DNA from: Aphis gossypii
Taxonomy: Eukaryota > Arthropoda > Insecta > Hemiptera > Aphididae
Assembly: GCF_020184175.1 (NCBI RefSeq)
Contig: NC_065533.1
Span: 42,694,351-42,758,350, forward strand
Reading direction: 5' to 3'
DNA length: 64,000 nucleotides
Shown: in pieces, positions 1-13,626 of the stretch
Position numbering within the stretch: the stretch's first letter is position 1
Layout: the number at the start of each line of letters is the position of its first letter
Program-made: the position numbers and the translations under genes
The notes under the pieces: model-generated
Database searches by the model: none
Told to the model about the DNA's origin: nothing
Seen by the model: the letters and a program-made list of their open reading frames with translations, nothing else

Positions 1-3000
1 GAGTTGGTTTTTTTTTTAAATATAATTGAATAGTGGAAATCTCGTTAAAATTTCCATTATTATTCTAAATTATAATTGAATACTTCAAATTTCTGTCTTT
101 GAATTTATGTTTATTAACAACCTGTGTGGTTATTAATTTTGAATTTAATTAAACAATGTTGTTTTAGCTTAATACTATTCACGTTTAGCTAAATATAAAT
201 CTGCCACTGTCAAATATTCTATTTTCATATTGTTTGCGCTAACAATATTAGGACATAAATAGGTAATGTGTAATAATTAAGTTTACAAAGGTTATCTTAA
301 TTTAGCATTAAAGGCCACGTGTGAGATTCAGTCACGATATATATGTCTGGGCAAATAACGTAAACAATGAATGCTAATTTAGTTGACGCATACAAATAAC
401 GTTTGTATTTCTTAGTATTCCACGTGAAACCATTCAAGACATCAATAGTGTATTATACAATTGTTTTAAAATACATTGGAACCCGGCAACCCGCCATTCC
501 AATATATTCAAAATAGTAATTTATTATGCAATATCTCCATAGACTGGAATAATTGTTACATAAAGTTGGCTCAGCCATTGTTTTACCTCGTGCTGTGAAT
601 TTTTAAAATATATATTCATTATTCATATTTTTAGTCTGTTTTGTTATGCGTATATTATTTTCTATTTGGTTTGTGGAGGTGTAGTTATTCATTATTTTTA
701 AAATAAGCTATGTCTCAAAAATAAATAACGCGTTAGGTCTTAAATCCAAATAATCCGATGTCGTATTTGATAAAAGTTCAAGTTCCCTTATTACATATAC
801 CTAGGTAGTATATTACTATATTAACTATTAAGTATTTTAAATTATATTTTATCAAGTACCAATAATTAATACAAATAGTAAATAATTTTAATTTAACTAT
901 TTAAGTAGTTTTGTTTTTTAACACTTACTTACAGTTATGATATAAAAGAATGTATTATAATTAATTAAATCATTTTTATATCTAATAGTTAGTAAAATAA
1001 CGATGTATTATAAACTATTTTATATTGTACACAAAGACTATGCATATTTATGACATTGTTAATTTGAATTGTTGGAAACAGTTTTCGGGTATCTTATATG
1101 TGACTTTGCCGAACCAAATAAAAGTAACGCGATATTTATTAAAGAACCATGTACACCAACATGTCCACGATTAATGATTATATTAAACATGTACATCTTA
1201 ATTTTATAAGAATAAATATAAATATAAATATTAACTGTAAGTTTGTCAAACTATTTTTGTGAAGAAATTTAATCATCGTAAAAAAAGTATAAAATTATAA
1301 AATCTAAACTATTCAGTAAAAAAAAAACAAACAATAATAATAAATTAGTATTTTGTTAGATATTTTATAAATAATATCAAACAGTTATAACTTATAATTA
1401 ATATAAAAATAAATAAATTATAATAAAACTGAATTGTAATTAATTTAAAACTACAAATTACTTTTTTTGCTTATCGCAACAATTTTATATTTTATAGCAC
1501 AATTACTAAGTTTTAATATTACAAATCGACTTTTTAATGAGTAATTACTAGTTAATTAATTGTAAACAATTGAAAATTATATAAGTGTGGTAGAATGATT
1601 TGGCACAGCCAAATGTTGGTCACTCATCATAATTAAAAATATTTTAAATTAATTACTTGTTCAAAATTGAATTTTTTAGGTATATAGAAATTATCTGAAA
1701 AATAATCTGTTTTGGGATATAAGATTTAGAATGAATGGTGTTATTAAAAAAGTATAAAATTATTATATTATGTTTCACAATTGTTTTGTAATAACTTTAA
1801 ATAAAAAAAAAATAAAATCATTTTTAAATAAGTGTTTACTGTTACTCTCTGTATGTATATATATATAAACAAATAATATAATGTGCGTCACTGAAAAGTA
1901 TTTACGTTGTAATTCAGATATTTATAATTTTATATCACTTCACTATTAGTTTTAGAAGCTCTAAAAATAAAAAATATTAGTGAATATATTATGTTAATAT
2001 AACTAATATAATGCAAATTAATATTAATAACATTAATATTTATAATTTACTTGACTAGTTTTTTATGATTCATTAATATCAATAGTTCGTGAATCGCTGT
2101 TATTACTTTAATAAGATATCAAAATGTAAGCTTAATAAACAATTTATAATTTTTTTTTTTCAAATTTATAACTTTATTTTCAAGTTTCAACCATAATATT
2201 ATATGACTGTTGTAATATAAATTAAGGTAAATTGTCTAAGCGTCTTCTTTAAGTGGCTATGAAATATACATTATACAAGTATCTTACTAGACAAGAGTTA
2301 AAATTATACTTACACAAACATCAGAGATAATTTCTATTTATTTGAGATAATTCAAAACTCCCCGAAAAAAATAATTGGTCAATTTGTGCTCCAACAGTAC
2401 ACCGCGCGTCTATCCCTGCCGTCATCAAATTTGTTGTCTACTAATTTACATAATAAACACTACAGTATCTCTTCTTAACTGGTCATAATAAGAATATTAA
2501 ATGTAGTATTTGTATTTGTTAACGGTGTATCATGTATCGTTAAGTCTTTATGTAAATCAAAATCTTCCGTGAATCATTCTCAAGGCCATTGCTATTGATA
2601 ATATCGTTAAAATCGTTAAATTATAATTTCTTTCATCTGAAATTTTAATATAAATTAACCAAAAATTTGTTGTGTTGACAGTTTGAGAAAAACATTATTC
2701 AGATAAATAGTTTTGTGTGTGGGTTTTGAGATTTTACTACAGTAAGTAAGTTTATCGCGATATTAAAAAATCATTAATAATAATCAGTTACTATTAACAT
2801 TTAATTTAACTTTTTTTAAACAAAAGTGACTTATCAAATGATTATTTTAAATTGGTTGTTTTTATCGTGTATTATAATATATTTCATTAAGATTAATTTT
2901 ATATTTAAGACCCAATATCATTCTACTATAATTTTATATTCATCTAAATGTATGTTTATAATCTATCTAATTCTACAAAGATTTCTTCATAAATATGTAC

Positions 3001-4007
3001 AACTGTACATTGTACAATGATGGATACCTATATGATTTTTAACCTAAATTTACCTTACAATAATTTGTTTAAACTTTCTTATTTGAAGAATTCAAAAATA
3101 ACACCCATAATTAGTTTTTATTTTTGTATTTTGTAATATTTTAATGATTACAAGACAACTATTATTTTTCGGTTATTACCATGGTTAAAAATTTAAATTG
3201 TAACTCATAACCCCATTTAAAGTAACTGTAAGAATATTAAAACAACGATGTTGTGATTGGTTACGATTTCGTCGTAACTTTTTGAAATAGACATTTTATC
3301 GTTTGAACCTTCATTTTTGGCACTTGACAAGGGAATGTCATCGTCATCAGTGGACGTAAAATAAATATAGTTTAACTTTGTTTTTATTTTTTTGCAGACC
3401 CAATAAAAGAAAAAAAAATCGATGAATTGGTGTGGTCTAGGTTTTAGAGCACTCAGGTAGAATTTTATTATGCAAACATTATAATAATATTTCCTAATTT
3501 AAATATTTATCTTTGTTAAGCATTTATATTTTTTACTACTGTTACATTTGTATTAGTTTTTTTCCGAACTACCTAGTGAATTCCATAAAGTATTTTGGAT
3601 TAACTTGACTGTGTATTCCAATTTCCAGTTGCGCGGCAATACGAAAAAATCGAATAAAAAAATTCAAACCTCTCAAAGTATTGATCTTCCCAACTATAAA
3701 CTACATATGAATACAATATAATAAAAATAAAAATAATAATCGATTTAGCCAAATGTAGCCAAACAGTAGTACAAATTCTCTAATCCGTAATCTGGACTCT
3801 ACTACAATACCTGGCCATTTCTCAAGACGTTATAAGTACCTACATGGAGTGTCGTGATATTCTTATGTATCTATAACATAAAAATATTAAATTATAATAA
3901 ATAGAAAATATCATCAGTTCATAGTTTATTTAAAAAAAAAATGTTTAATTTATTAGGTATGTCATATTTGTTATTTTTAGGCTTATATTATTATCGTGTT
4001 CAATAGT

Positions 4008-4026
4008 ACACACACACACACACACA
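4008..4026. repeat. (CA)n microsatellite
   Basis: About nine to ten uninterrupted AC dinucleotides, followed a few bases later by a short TA run (about 4030-4042). Probably polymorphic and without coding potential. Confidence 0.9.
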
Positions 4027-7000
4027 TTTATATATATATATTTGAATTTTAAATCATGAAAATTATTAAATATCATATTTTTTTAGACTGATAGTTGTAT
4101 AGTATGATTATTTATTTTAAATGTTTAAAGAAAATGGTTTAAAATTAAATTCGCTATAAGTAATAATGAACTTTTTTCTCTAACATCGTTCTCCGAATAT
4201 TAAATTATATTTATTTTAAACATATATACATACATAGTAATATAATTAAATAATACTCTTAGATTTTTCCTATAAAATATGAACTTTAATCTTTCTCATT
4301 AATAATGCTTAATTTAAATAGAGATAACAGAAAAAGGTAAAAAAATTAAGTTCGTCTTTGTGTTTTTGTGTTTTAAATCTCAAACATTTAGTATTAATAA
4401 AAACTGTATATTGTAATGAATTATTATCGATGATAACCTTAGTAGTTTTTAAAGACAAAATTTAAATTATTTTTTACACTTAATGTTATTCTGATAAATA
4501 AAAACTGATACTATCTCTTTGTTTATTCTGAGTAGATGTGCACATTTATTAGTATTTTAGTTGTTAATACTACATATTATAATTTAATTTATTATTGCTT
4601 TGGTAAATTATAAACTGTGCAAGAATAAAATAGTACATTTTATACTATAATTAAATTATATACCTGTACCTAATAATACCTTATGTTAAGTTTTCTCTGA
4701 TAAACATAGCAGCCCAATCAACATATTTTTTATAATTGTGTAAACCCACTTATCTATCGGAAATAAAATTATTGATATAGGAATTTAATAAAATAAAGTC
4801 AATTACATTATATCACCGCACTCGAAAACAATTGAATAAATCAATACACTTCTGAAAACCTTCAATTTATTTTTGAACTTCACTAATTTCTATTTTATCT
4901 ATTATGTATATTGTATATTATATAAAATTATATTTAAAATTTAAACACAATAGGTACGAATGATATCAATTGTTATTTCAATATTAATACAATAATATCT
5001 TCTAGATAATATTATAAAGTTTCATCACACTATACATTATACAAGTTATTTGTATTTGTTAATTTTCTTTGATTGCTTTTATAGACAATATATCTCTTCT
5101 TACTAATATCATATGTATATAATGTAATTTTTCTGTCAATTAGCTTAAAATAACATTTATTTATAGATCTGTAGAAAGTTACTAATTTTTACATAAATAA
5201 AATAAAAATATGTCTACTATTAATATTAATTACCTATTGGCCATATTATTATTATTACAAGGAGTATCTTATTTTCTTAAAGATATTCCATTATCATATT
5301 ATTATATTTTGGTAATAAAATTTTTAAAATAATTATTTAATTTTTATCACTAATATCACTGTTGTTATCTCATTATTGTTAATCTCTATCATTTTATAAC
5401 TATTTATTTATTCATTATGCACTCGAAATAATTAGTATATTCCATCGTCATTCATCAGTAATCAATAACCACAGATGCATACTTGGCCCGCCGTGCGTCG
5501 GTATACCAGGTACCTCTTTCATTTAAATTCAGTAGTATGTATTATTTTTAATAATTCTAATTAATAAGTAAGAAGTTATAAAACTAACAACCATCATCTA
5601 TACTCTATAGTATCCGTTGAAAATACAAAAATAATGATTTTCGTTAGTAATAATTCTGATAACGCCTTCACGGATGTTAGCTTTTTGAAAAGAAAAGAAG
5701 AAAATCGTTCTTGATGTCCACCATTCCGAAATCTTAACTCAGACCACACAACGTTAGTCACTTTCGAATTTTTACAGTAATTAAAACTCTGCTCAACAAA
5801 TATTTAATACTACTTAATAGTATTTAATAGTTTATAGTGCTTATACCATTTGTACTTTATATGTACCTATAACTCATGTAAGTGATTTCCTTCTACAATA
5901 ACTAAATATTAATGTTCGTTCAATCATTATTGCTGTTGTGAACTCAATTTAGTAATTAAAAAAATAAATAAATTTCGATATTGCAACTTTTGGTGAAGAA
6001 CTCAAGTGGATATACTTATGTTGTGTGTTCATCGGAAAATGATGTATCATAGGGCATAGACACTCTCTGTCTAGTAGATATTATAAATAGTAATGGGTGT
6101 AGTATTTGTATTTGTCATTTACCGTTATAATTTGCGTTGTTATATTTAATGATTGTATATATGTATATATTTTACTTAAATTAAACAGAAAATTACTTAC
6201 AGGTAAATAATGTTTTTGATTTTCAGAAAGATGGTATTTTATAGTCACTACGACTTACTTTAATAATAGGTAGATAACTTAACTGATGTTATAGAAATAA
6301 AATAAATTATAAAAATTATATAATATATTATTTCTATTTTCTAATTTTAATAATATTTAATTTATATTTCTCGTAGAGAAATTAATTTCAAACGTTTTAT
6401 TTAACTTACAACTATATAAGGACATTTATATTGTTTTCTTAATTAACCAAGTTATTAATTTCTTTGTGTATTATTTTGTATACATATACATTTATTTGAT
6501 GCATACACAATTAGCCAATGTATTTTAATCATTGTTATTACAGACAAATGATTAGGTATGCCGTGAGTTCGAAAGTGTTAAATTTTAAAAACACATTAAT
6601 GCACTTATCTAAAAATTAAAAAAATTAAAGTCTTGTATGATTTACGAATATTTTAAATTAAGTTAATATTGTACTTAATATTCTGGATTTTTTTTTTTTT
6701 AATAGAGCTTTAATCAAAAATGTTTTATTTTATGTATCAAGTATAATACTCACCTAAGTGTTGTTTGATTTTTTCATAGGACATTGATAGGTGGTAATCA
6801 ATCGTTATTTTATTTGTCTTTATGAAGTTTGTGAGATGTTTATAAATGTAAAAATCATATATAATATAAATAAATATTTACTTAAGCATGTTATTTAAGA
6901 TTTATATATATATATATTATAATTATAAAGAAATGTATTATAGTATAACAGTACAACTAGAATTTTTTTTATGGATCATCTAGAAGGTTTAATAACTGTA

Positions 7001-7038
7001 ATTGTGGGTCGCCGTGTCCTCAAACTTGGGAAACACTG
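7001..7038. mobile_element. hAT transposon terminal fragment
   Basis: On the minus strand the block begins with CAGTGTTTCCCAAGTTTG and continues into a GGACACGGCGACCC-type stretch, the usual terminus of hAT elements in animal genomes. I find no matching opposite end nearby and no clear 8-bp target duplication, so this is a truncated or decayed copy. Confidence 0.45.
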
Positions 7039-10000
7039 GCTTATAACTGCCGGTTATAACTTAGTTTTTTCTTTCGTTATAGACGTCTAAATTGTCAAAT
7101 AATTGAAATTATTCTATCTCTATAATTTAACTTTATTATAATAATCTATATTTTAGTATTTTTGAGTTCGAGAATGTTTTTTTTTTTTTTTTTAAAAAAA
7201 ACTGCACATTTTTATATAATTATAAATGATATTTTATAATTTATGTACTATTATTTATTATACGATAATAATCACTTTCAAATGTAATATGATAAATGAT
7301 AGCGAATCTTTAAATTAGCACAATGACCTACCTAGCGATAAATGTTTGTTTATACTTCATTATTGCTACGTGTTAAAAATTACAATTTTATTTTAAATGC
7401 ATTTATTTTCCACTTGCTATAATTTTTTATGGATCTTTTTTTTTTACTTTTTAAGAAATATTTCATATTTATAAGAATTATTACGGAGAAATAACAATGT
7501 TGATATCAAATTATTTAATTAATTTTCTTAGATAATAATTAAATTAAATTTGTATTAAATCCAATCGCATTTAAGTGTTCTCAGAGTGTTACGACACGAA
7601 TATGCCAGGTGTATTTGCCAGTATCTTTTAAACTTATAAAACTAATAATTCATCGTTTTTAATAGTTATTTAAAGAAACAATAATATACATTGGTTTTGG
7701 TAGAAATATTAAATAATATATTATGATTTTGCTAAATAATAAAAAAAAATGTAATCTCATTCAAAATAGTAATCTCATTTGATATGAAAACGTATTAAAA
7801 ATCTATGAACCATTAACACATTTCTATAAAAGTAGGTAAATCGTATTTGTTTAACATAACTTATATCATATATATTATGTAATTCTTTTGATGATAAGAA
7901 AAAATATGAATATTGCAAAAGTTTTGATTATTATTTAGTACCTATATTCACTATTTATATCTAATAGATTTAGTAGATAAATAACATTTTATTTATTTTT
8001 ATTAATTCTTTAAGAAGATAATGGGCTTCACTAAACAAATTCGTGTGGGAGCCCATGAGTTTATAATTTGAATATAAAAAATTAATTTAATAGTTAATAT
8101 AAAATTTAATAATTACAATTTTAAATAGGTAAACGTTTCTCACATAAATATCAATATAAATTAATACATATTTTCTCCTTGTTTATATTATATAATGTTG
8201 TATTGTGTAAAAAATCGTTTATTTATTTAACTAAATTGTATTTAATACAATATTAGGCAAAATAATAATAATACGAATATACGATAATCCTATATAATAT
8301 ACATTTTTGTTATGAGTCTGTCTATATTTTGTTCTTGTAGTATCCAAAAAGTGTAAATTTTTTTTAAGAATCTCAAAAAAGTTGCTATATTTAATTTCTA
8401 ACTGTAATTTTTTATGCATAGTTGATACTTTGATATTAGTTATTTGTCGTGTATTATGTCCGTACTTAGTTTTAAAATGATACACATTTTTTTGAAGTAG
8501 GTATCTTAAGAAGGTATCTTGTCCTCGTGAGTTAATGCTTAAAATATTTATTTACAATTTACCTAGTGAAATTAGATTTGGTTAATTTAGCATTTGTATT
8601 TGACATGATGGTTATTCCAAATGTGAAGTGAAGACGCAATAATTAGTTTAGCTGTCCGTTTATTGCTAACATAGCCAGTCTTATGAATTTAATCATTTTG
8701 CATATATCGATAATATTCTAAATTAAAAGTAAACGAGATTCGAATTTGCTTCAAATTTCTAAATAAAACCTTTTATTTTGCCTATTTTAGATATTAGTGG
8801 CGTTAATGCAAATAAATGTATAAACTGTTTTTTTTTTTAATGTTTTTAAATTTGTGCGTGACACGAAGAAAATCATTGAAAATGATGGATTTGAAAAATT
8901 TGTTTACAAATATGATATGTTAAATTCAAAATATTTAAATGCATTTGCATACATTTTTTTTAAAAAACTAGTTTTATTTTTATGTTTGTTCATAAGACAT
9001 ATTTGTGAATTTTATGTACACAATTTTACGGATAAATTTAACATAATTTCTTGAATTTTGGATTTTTATACTTGCATATTTATCAGTTTCATAGTCTTAG
9101 TTAATAAATAATGGTTAGGATCAATATTCACTGCAGTTGTAGATAAAACCTAACCATAAATTTCATGGTATAATGTAAACCTTTCATTTTACTTACATAT
9201 AAAATAAAAAAATTACACAGGGAATGTCATAGTAATTAACGAACACCCGTGTTCCACCCAGACAAGTCGAATTTAACGTTCAATCAGTCTTCTTCAAAGC
9301 AATTATAACGATAATATTACTGGTATAATAAATGTATAATAGTATAATAATGTAGGCTAAGTATTCATCGGGCTAGCCGGCGAGCTATTCAGACGCTATA
9401 CAAATTATTTTTCCTCATTTAAAACCTTGTTATTATTACTATTATTATTTATTACTAATGAAGAAACGATGCTAAACAATATATATATTATTTTAGACCT
9501 AATGAGTGCTTTAGTAGGTATTTATAACAAAAACTGATAACTGTACTACAGTCTACTGTAGGTATATATTATTGTACTCAATAATTGTGTATATATTTCT
9601 CGTTCAATAGTTATCTCATTACGTACCCGGTACACCTTCAGTAGTACGTTTTTATGTTTTTTTATATTTATATATTTATACTACACAGTATTCATTGGTC
9701 TCGAGTAAAATTTGTAGCAAGACTACTAACTGTACAGTACTACTGTTATTATACTTATTACTCAATGTATATACCGGTTTTTTACAAAGTGTTATATTTT
9801 GTCTTACGATGTAGATATTAATCTCAATGTGTATTAAACATCATTATTATGAATTTTGTGAAGCTTTAAAGCGTTAGCTACTATGATTTTATCGAATGTA
9901 TTAGAAATAAATTGAATTCGAATTTAGTTTAAAAAATTACAGCGATAGTTTTTGTCAATTATTTACTATGTAGTTATAGTTAAAAAAAAATTAATAATAA

Positions 10001-10299
10001 TATCTAAAAGAATCGTATGCTTTGGTTAGGAAAAACTCCCTTTCAATTTGTGTCACGTATTCATAATTAGTTATGTACCACTAGTTATTACCCACTATAT
10101 GATGTTCTAATATTAAATAAATATTTCAAAAATTGAAATACCAGTAACGTTATCCCTGTATTTAATATATTTATTATTATTTTTTTTTCAGACAACATCA
10201 AGTCAATTCGAAGTATAGAAATCAGTTCTGCGTTCACGCAACTATCGCAAAAAACAGGTTTGTCCGAAAATCGTTTATAATAATAATTATTACAGATCA

Positions 10300-10920
10300 A
10301 AATTTGCGTACCGTGCTCGTCGGAATCCCCCTTCCGTATGCATCATACCCAACCAAATAACCAACAACAAAGCGGCGAGGCCCCCGTCGGCACAATATAT
10401 TATATTTTAGCGTATTATGCATATCTATATAAGTATTATTATTATATATTGTGTTTACTGCTGTACCACTTTTTCTCGGTTTTAGTTTTTTTTATAAACA
10501 TTTCGTTATAATAGGGGGCCGCCGCCGTTGTTGCGCTGCGCCGGCGTGTGGACTGTGTGGTAGGTGCAGCTAGTGAGCAATCGCGCCGCCGTTTGAACGA
10601 CACGTGCAGACCTCGAAAGTATTTCACGTATAACTATTGTGTGTACTTCGATCACAGTTGTCGCGTGAACTGAAATAATGTGACGTTGGTGGCTACGATC
10701 GTTTTTCCGGGAAAAAAAAAAAACGCGGTTTTTAAATTTTATTATTTTGTGATCGACTTTGGGATCTTCTTTACGGCTACTACAACACAATAATATCACT
10801 TATTATTATTCACATCTGCTGCAGACGTACGGTTTGTTATCGTTTTAACGCGGGTCACTTTAATAGTTGTTAGTTCTGGAACCGGGAGCCCCCTTACGTA
10901 TAAAATGTATATTCAAGTAG
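10300..10920 (+). promoter_or_regulatory. CpG-rich putative promoter and 5' UTR region of the HDAC gene
   Basis: This is the only GC- and CpG-rich patch upstream of the deacetylase, sharply different from the surrounding AT-rich DNA, with GCCGCCGCCG-like and GCGCCGGCG-like blocks around 10515-10600. The first coding exon of the deacetylase starts with a splice acceptor (ends at 13624) only two bases before its ATG, so at least one upstream noncoding exon must exist. This patch is the best candidate. Several GT sites could be the donor and I cannot choose among them. The two overlapping minus-strand ORFs here have Arg/Thr-rich low-complexity translations and are probably shadows of CpG-rich untranslated DNA. 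Confidence 0.5.
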
Positions 10921-13626
10921 ATTATTATAATATGATGTAACTTGTAGGTATAATATTATATAGTACGATATGTAGAAATATTCATATGTGTTCAATTATG
11001 ATAATTGGTAAGGAACTGTTTTCCCCTATTAACATTTCGATGCTATTAAAGGGGTCATAAGTTAATATTAAATATGTATATTGTGTATCGTTTTTGTAAA
11101 GAGTTACCTTTGGATCGTCATGCGTTTTTAAACTATACAAATAACATATGTGTATGTTTTGCGATGATTATGAAACATTTTACATAGTCTTTGTTTTACC
11201 GCACACTAATAAATTCGGTGGACGATTAAATTGTATTATACAAACCATCCAAATATTTGATTTTAAAATGTGGACATGATTTAGTGTAAAAACAATTTAG
11301 GATTTTATGCGTTTTGATAATTTCTTGCGTATATTTGAAAACATTGTATCTACCAAATATGTAGTAAGTATATATAGCGTTTTAGATTTCATTTTTTTTT
11401 AAGTACACAAGGATTCAAGGATTAACAATATTTTTAACAAGGAAGTACTGATAGTTGATGTATTTATACTAATCATTTAAAAAAAATTATAATTAATTAT
11501 CTATAAACAATAAACATATAATTATTTTATTGCCGAATAAAAGAGATCATATACAGTTTAGAGATTTATTATATGAAGATGCGCAGTACATTTTATTCGG
11601 GTTTTTTTAATGTAAATTGTTATCTTGTGGCCCGTTAAAAGTTTGATATTATAAACTATAGTATTCAATTTAATTACCTTAAAAAATATGTTAGGTACCT
11701 ACGATGCATTCATTATAGTTGTATACATAATATGGCAAAGGTCAGAACACTAGGATTATGTTTTATAACTCTGTAAAACATTTATATTATTAAAAATATT
11801 TATGTTGTGTATGATAATTATTATATAGTAAAAACTCATTTATTATTATTAATATAGATTGTAGCTTCTTATTCACATAATAAATAATACTGACTTTACC
11901 GCGTAGATAAGTGTATAATCAGTTATCACTGTTATCTTTCTAATTTTCTAATTTATCAACTATTCATGAGGAAATGTTAGAATTATATTAAAGTGATACA
12001 ACGTGTTTAAATTAAAAAATATTACCTTATAACATTTAATTATTATATGAAAAAAAAGAATTTAAAATTATTTAATGAATGCATAGTTAATAAACTAATA
12101 ACGTTTTCAAATAAGTATTTTTTAAATATTTTCACACTATTGACTAAATAGTTTATTTAAATTATTATATTTATATTTACTGTGTTATTAATTATTATAT
12201 ATTTAAGTAAACCTAAAGAATTTTTTGACAATAATTATTTTATTACGTGTAAAAGATTTTTTTTCTGTTCCTTCTGCAAATTAAATTAAATTGATTTATG
12301 TATAATGTACAATAATTTTACTATGACATATACTATGTAATTCATTACTATGAATGGCAGTAATACTATGAGCGTCTCGCCGTATTTCTCTCCGAAAAGT
12401 ATAAAATACATTTTTTTATTTGATAGAGCTAATTTGAAAACTGTTTTTCTGAATCATTTGAAATTAAAAATATTATTCAGAAACTTTAATCATAGTACTA
12501 TAAAGGTACATAAATAATACATTACATTTTTTTTAGCCCTTTAGGTATAATACCTACATCACTATGAATCAAAGTTTAAAATGTATTTTTAAATGAGTGC
12601 GCTCAGGTTTTTAATATTATTTCTGTCATCTAAATGAACTTTTGTAAAAAAATTTACATTCGTGTGGAATTGACCTAAAAAATAGATAATAAAGAAATGT
12701 TTATAAATACTAAATAGCACAAAAAGCTAAAATATTTTTAAATTATTATTATTATGTTTAGAAAATTTCAAAATCAATTTTGTTAAAATTTGTCTGAAAA
12801 AACAAACCCCGTTTTTATCTTTTATTTGTTTTTGAATTTTGTGTTTACTTTGAATTGGTAATATTTTACTATTGTGAACCCTCAAATAACCAGTTTGGTC
12901 GGATATTCTACCAAAAACAACTCGATCATATATTAAAATCAAAACATTTTTATTGTTGCAAAAATTAGCTACATTAATCAAACTATTCAAACCGGAAGAG
13001 CACTTAAAATCTAAAATTATCGTAATATAATATTATAATATTATCGTTATATTATTTTTAATGAAAAGTTTTAATTATTCTGTAATTCATATTTTTATTT
13101 TTATCAACAACAAATTTATTGTCATTATACAATATTATGTCCGTAATCAGATGCAAGTGCTGAACACTTCAAGTTTTCTTTGTTCACATTAGTGATTACT
13201 GATTAGGGTGAAATATAATACCTGTTGTAGATTCTATAATATTATAAAAAGTTAGGTATACCGATTTAATACTTTACGATGATTGATAAAATAAAAAAAT
13301 AAAACTAAATATATGACGCAATATAAATAGTATCAATTATCACCCAATCAGCATCGAAAAACATTTTCCAGTAACGCCTTCCTTATCAAAACAGTGTATA
13401 AATTACAACAGAGAAGAGAGTACAAATAGATAGCTTATTTAGTATAATCAGTGGTAGGTATTGAATAGTCGTGTAAAGATGAACATCAAAAAGTGTCTAA
13501 AATCTAATATAGGAGGTCAGATTAAAAACTATTCATTTAGAACAGTAATAATTTATTTGAATTTTGAAATTATGTTCATAGTTGTAACTATCACCAATGT
13601 TAACGTTTGATTTATTATATTTAGAA

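Larger units (their letters stand above)
1..10300. other. AT-rich intergenic stretch, no gene seen
   Basis: I see no coding exon with plausible family similarity and no phase-consistent chain of exons on either strand. The few ORFs of 60-85 codons here are the size expected by chance in such AT-rich sequence and have low-complexity, Ile/Tyr/Lys/Asn-rich translations. The stretch holds homopolymer runs, a CA microsatellite near 4.0 kb and a hAT terminal fragment near 7.0 kb. It could contain distal regulatory DNA of the deacetylase downstream, but nothing in the sequence proves it. Confidence 0.6.

Noticed and set aside
8854..9054. 66-codon plus-strand frame beginning DTKKIIENDGFEKF
   Set aside because: The first 30 codons look plausible but the rest is hydrophobic AT-rich read-through; no ATG, promoter or splice context, no family.
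10442..10799. 61- and 97-codon minus-strand ORFs upstream of the HDAC gene
   Set aside because: Low-complexity translation in a CpG patch, two frames overlapping, opposite strand to the likely 5' UTR.
12727..12990. 87-codon minus-strand frame in the HDAC 5' intron
   Set aside because: The middle (DRVVFGRISDQTGYLRVHN) looks somewhat protein-like, but I recognise no family and see no splice partners. It could be an old insertion; not called.
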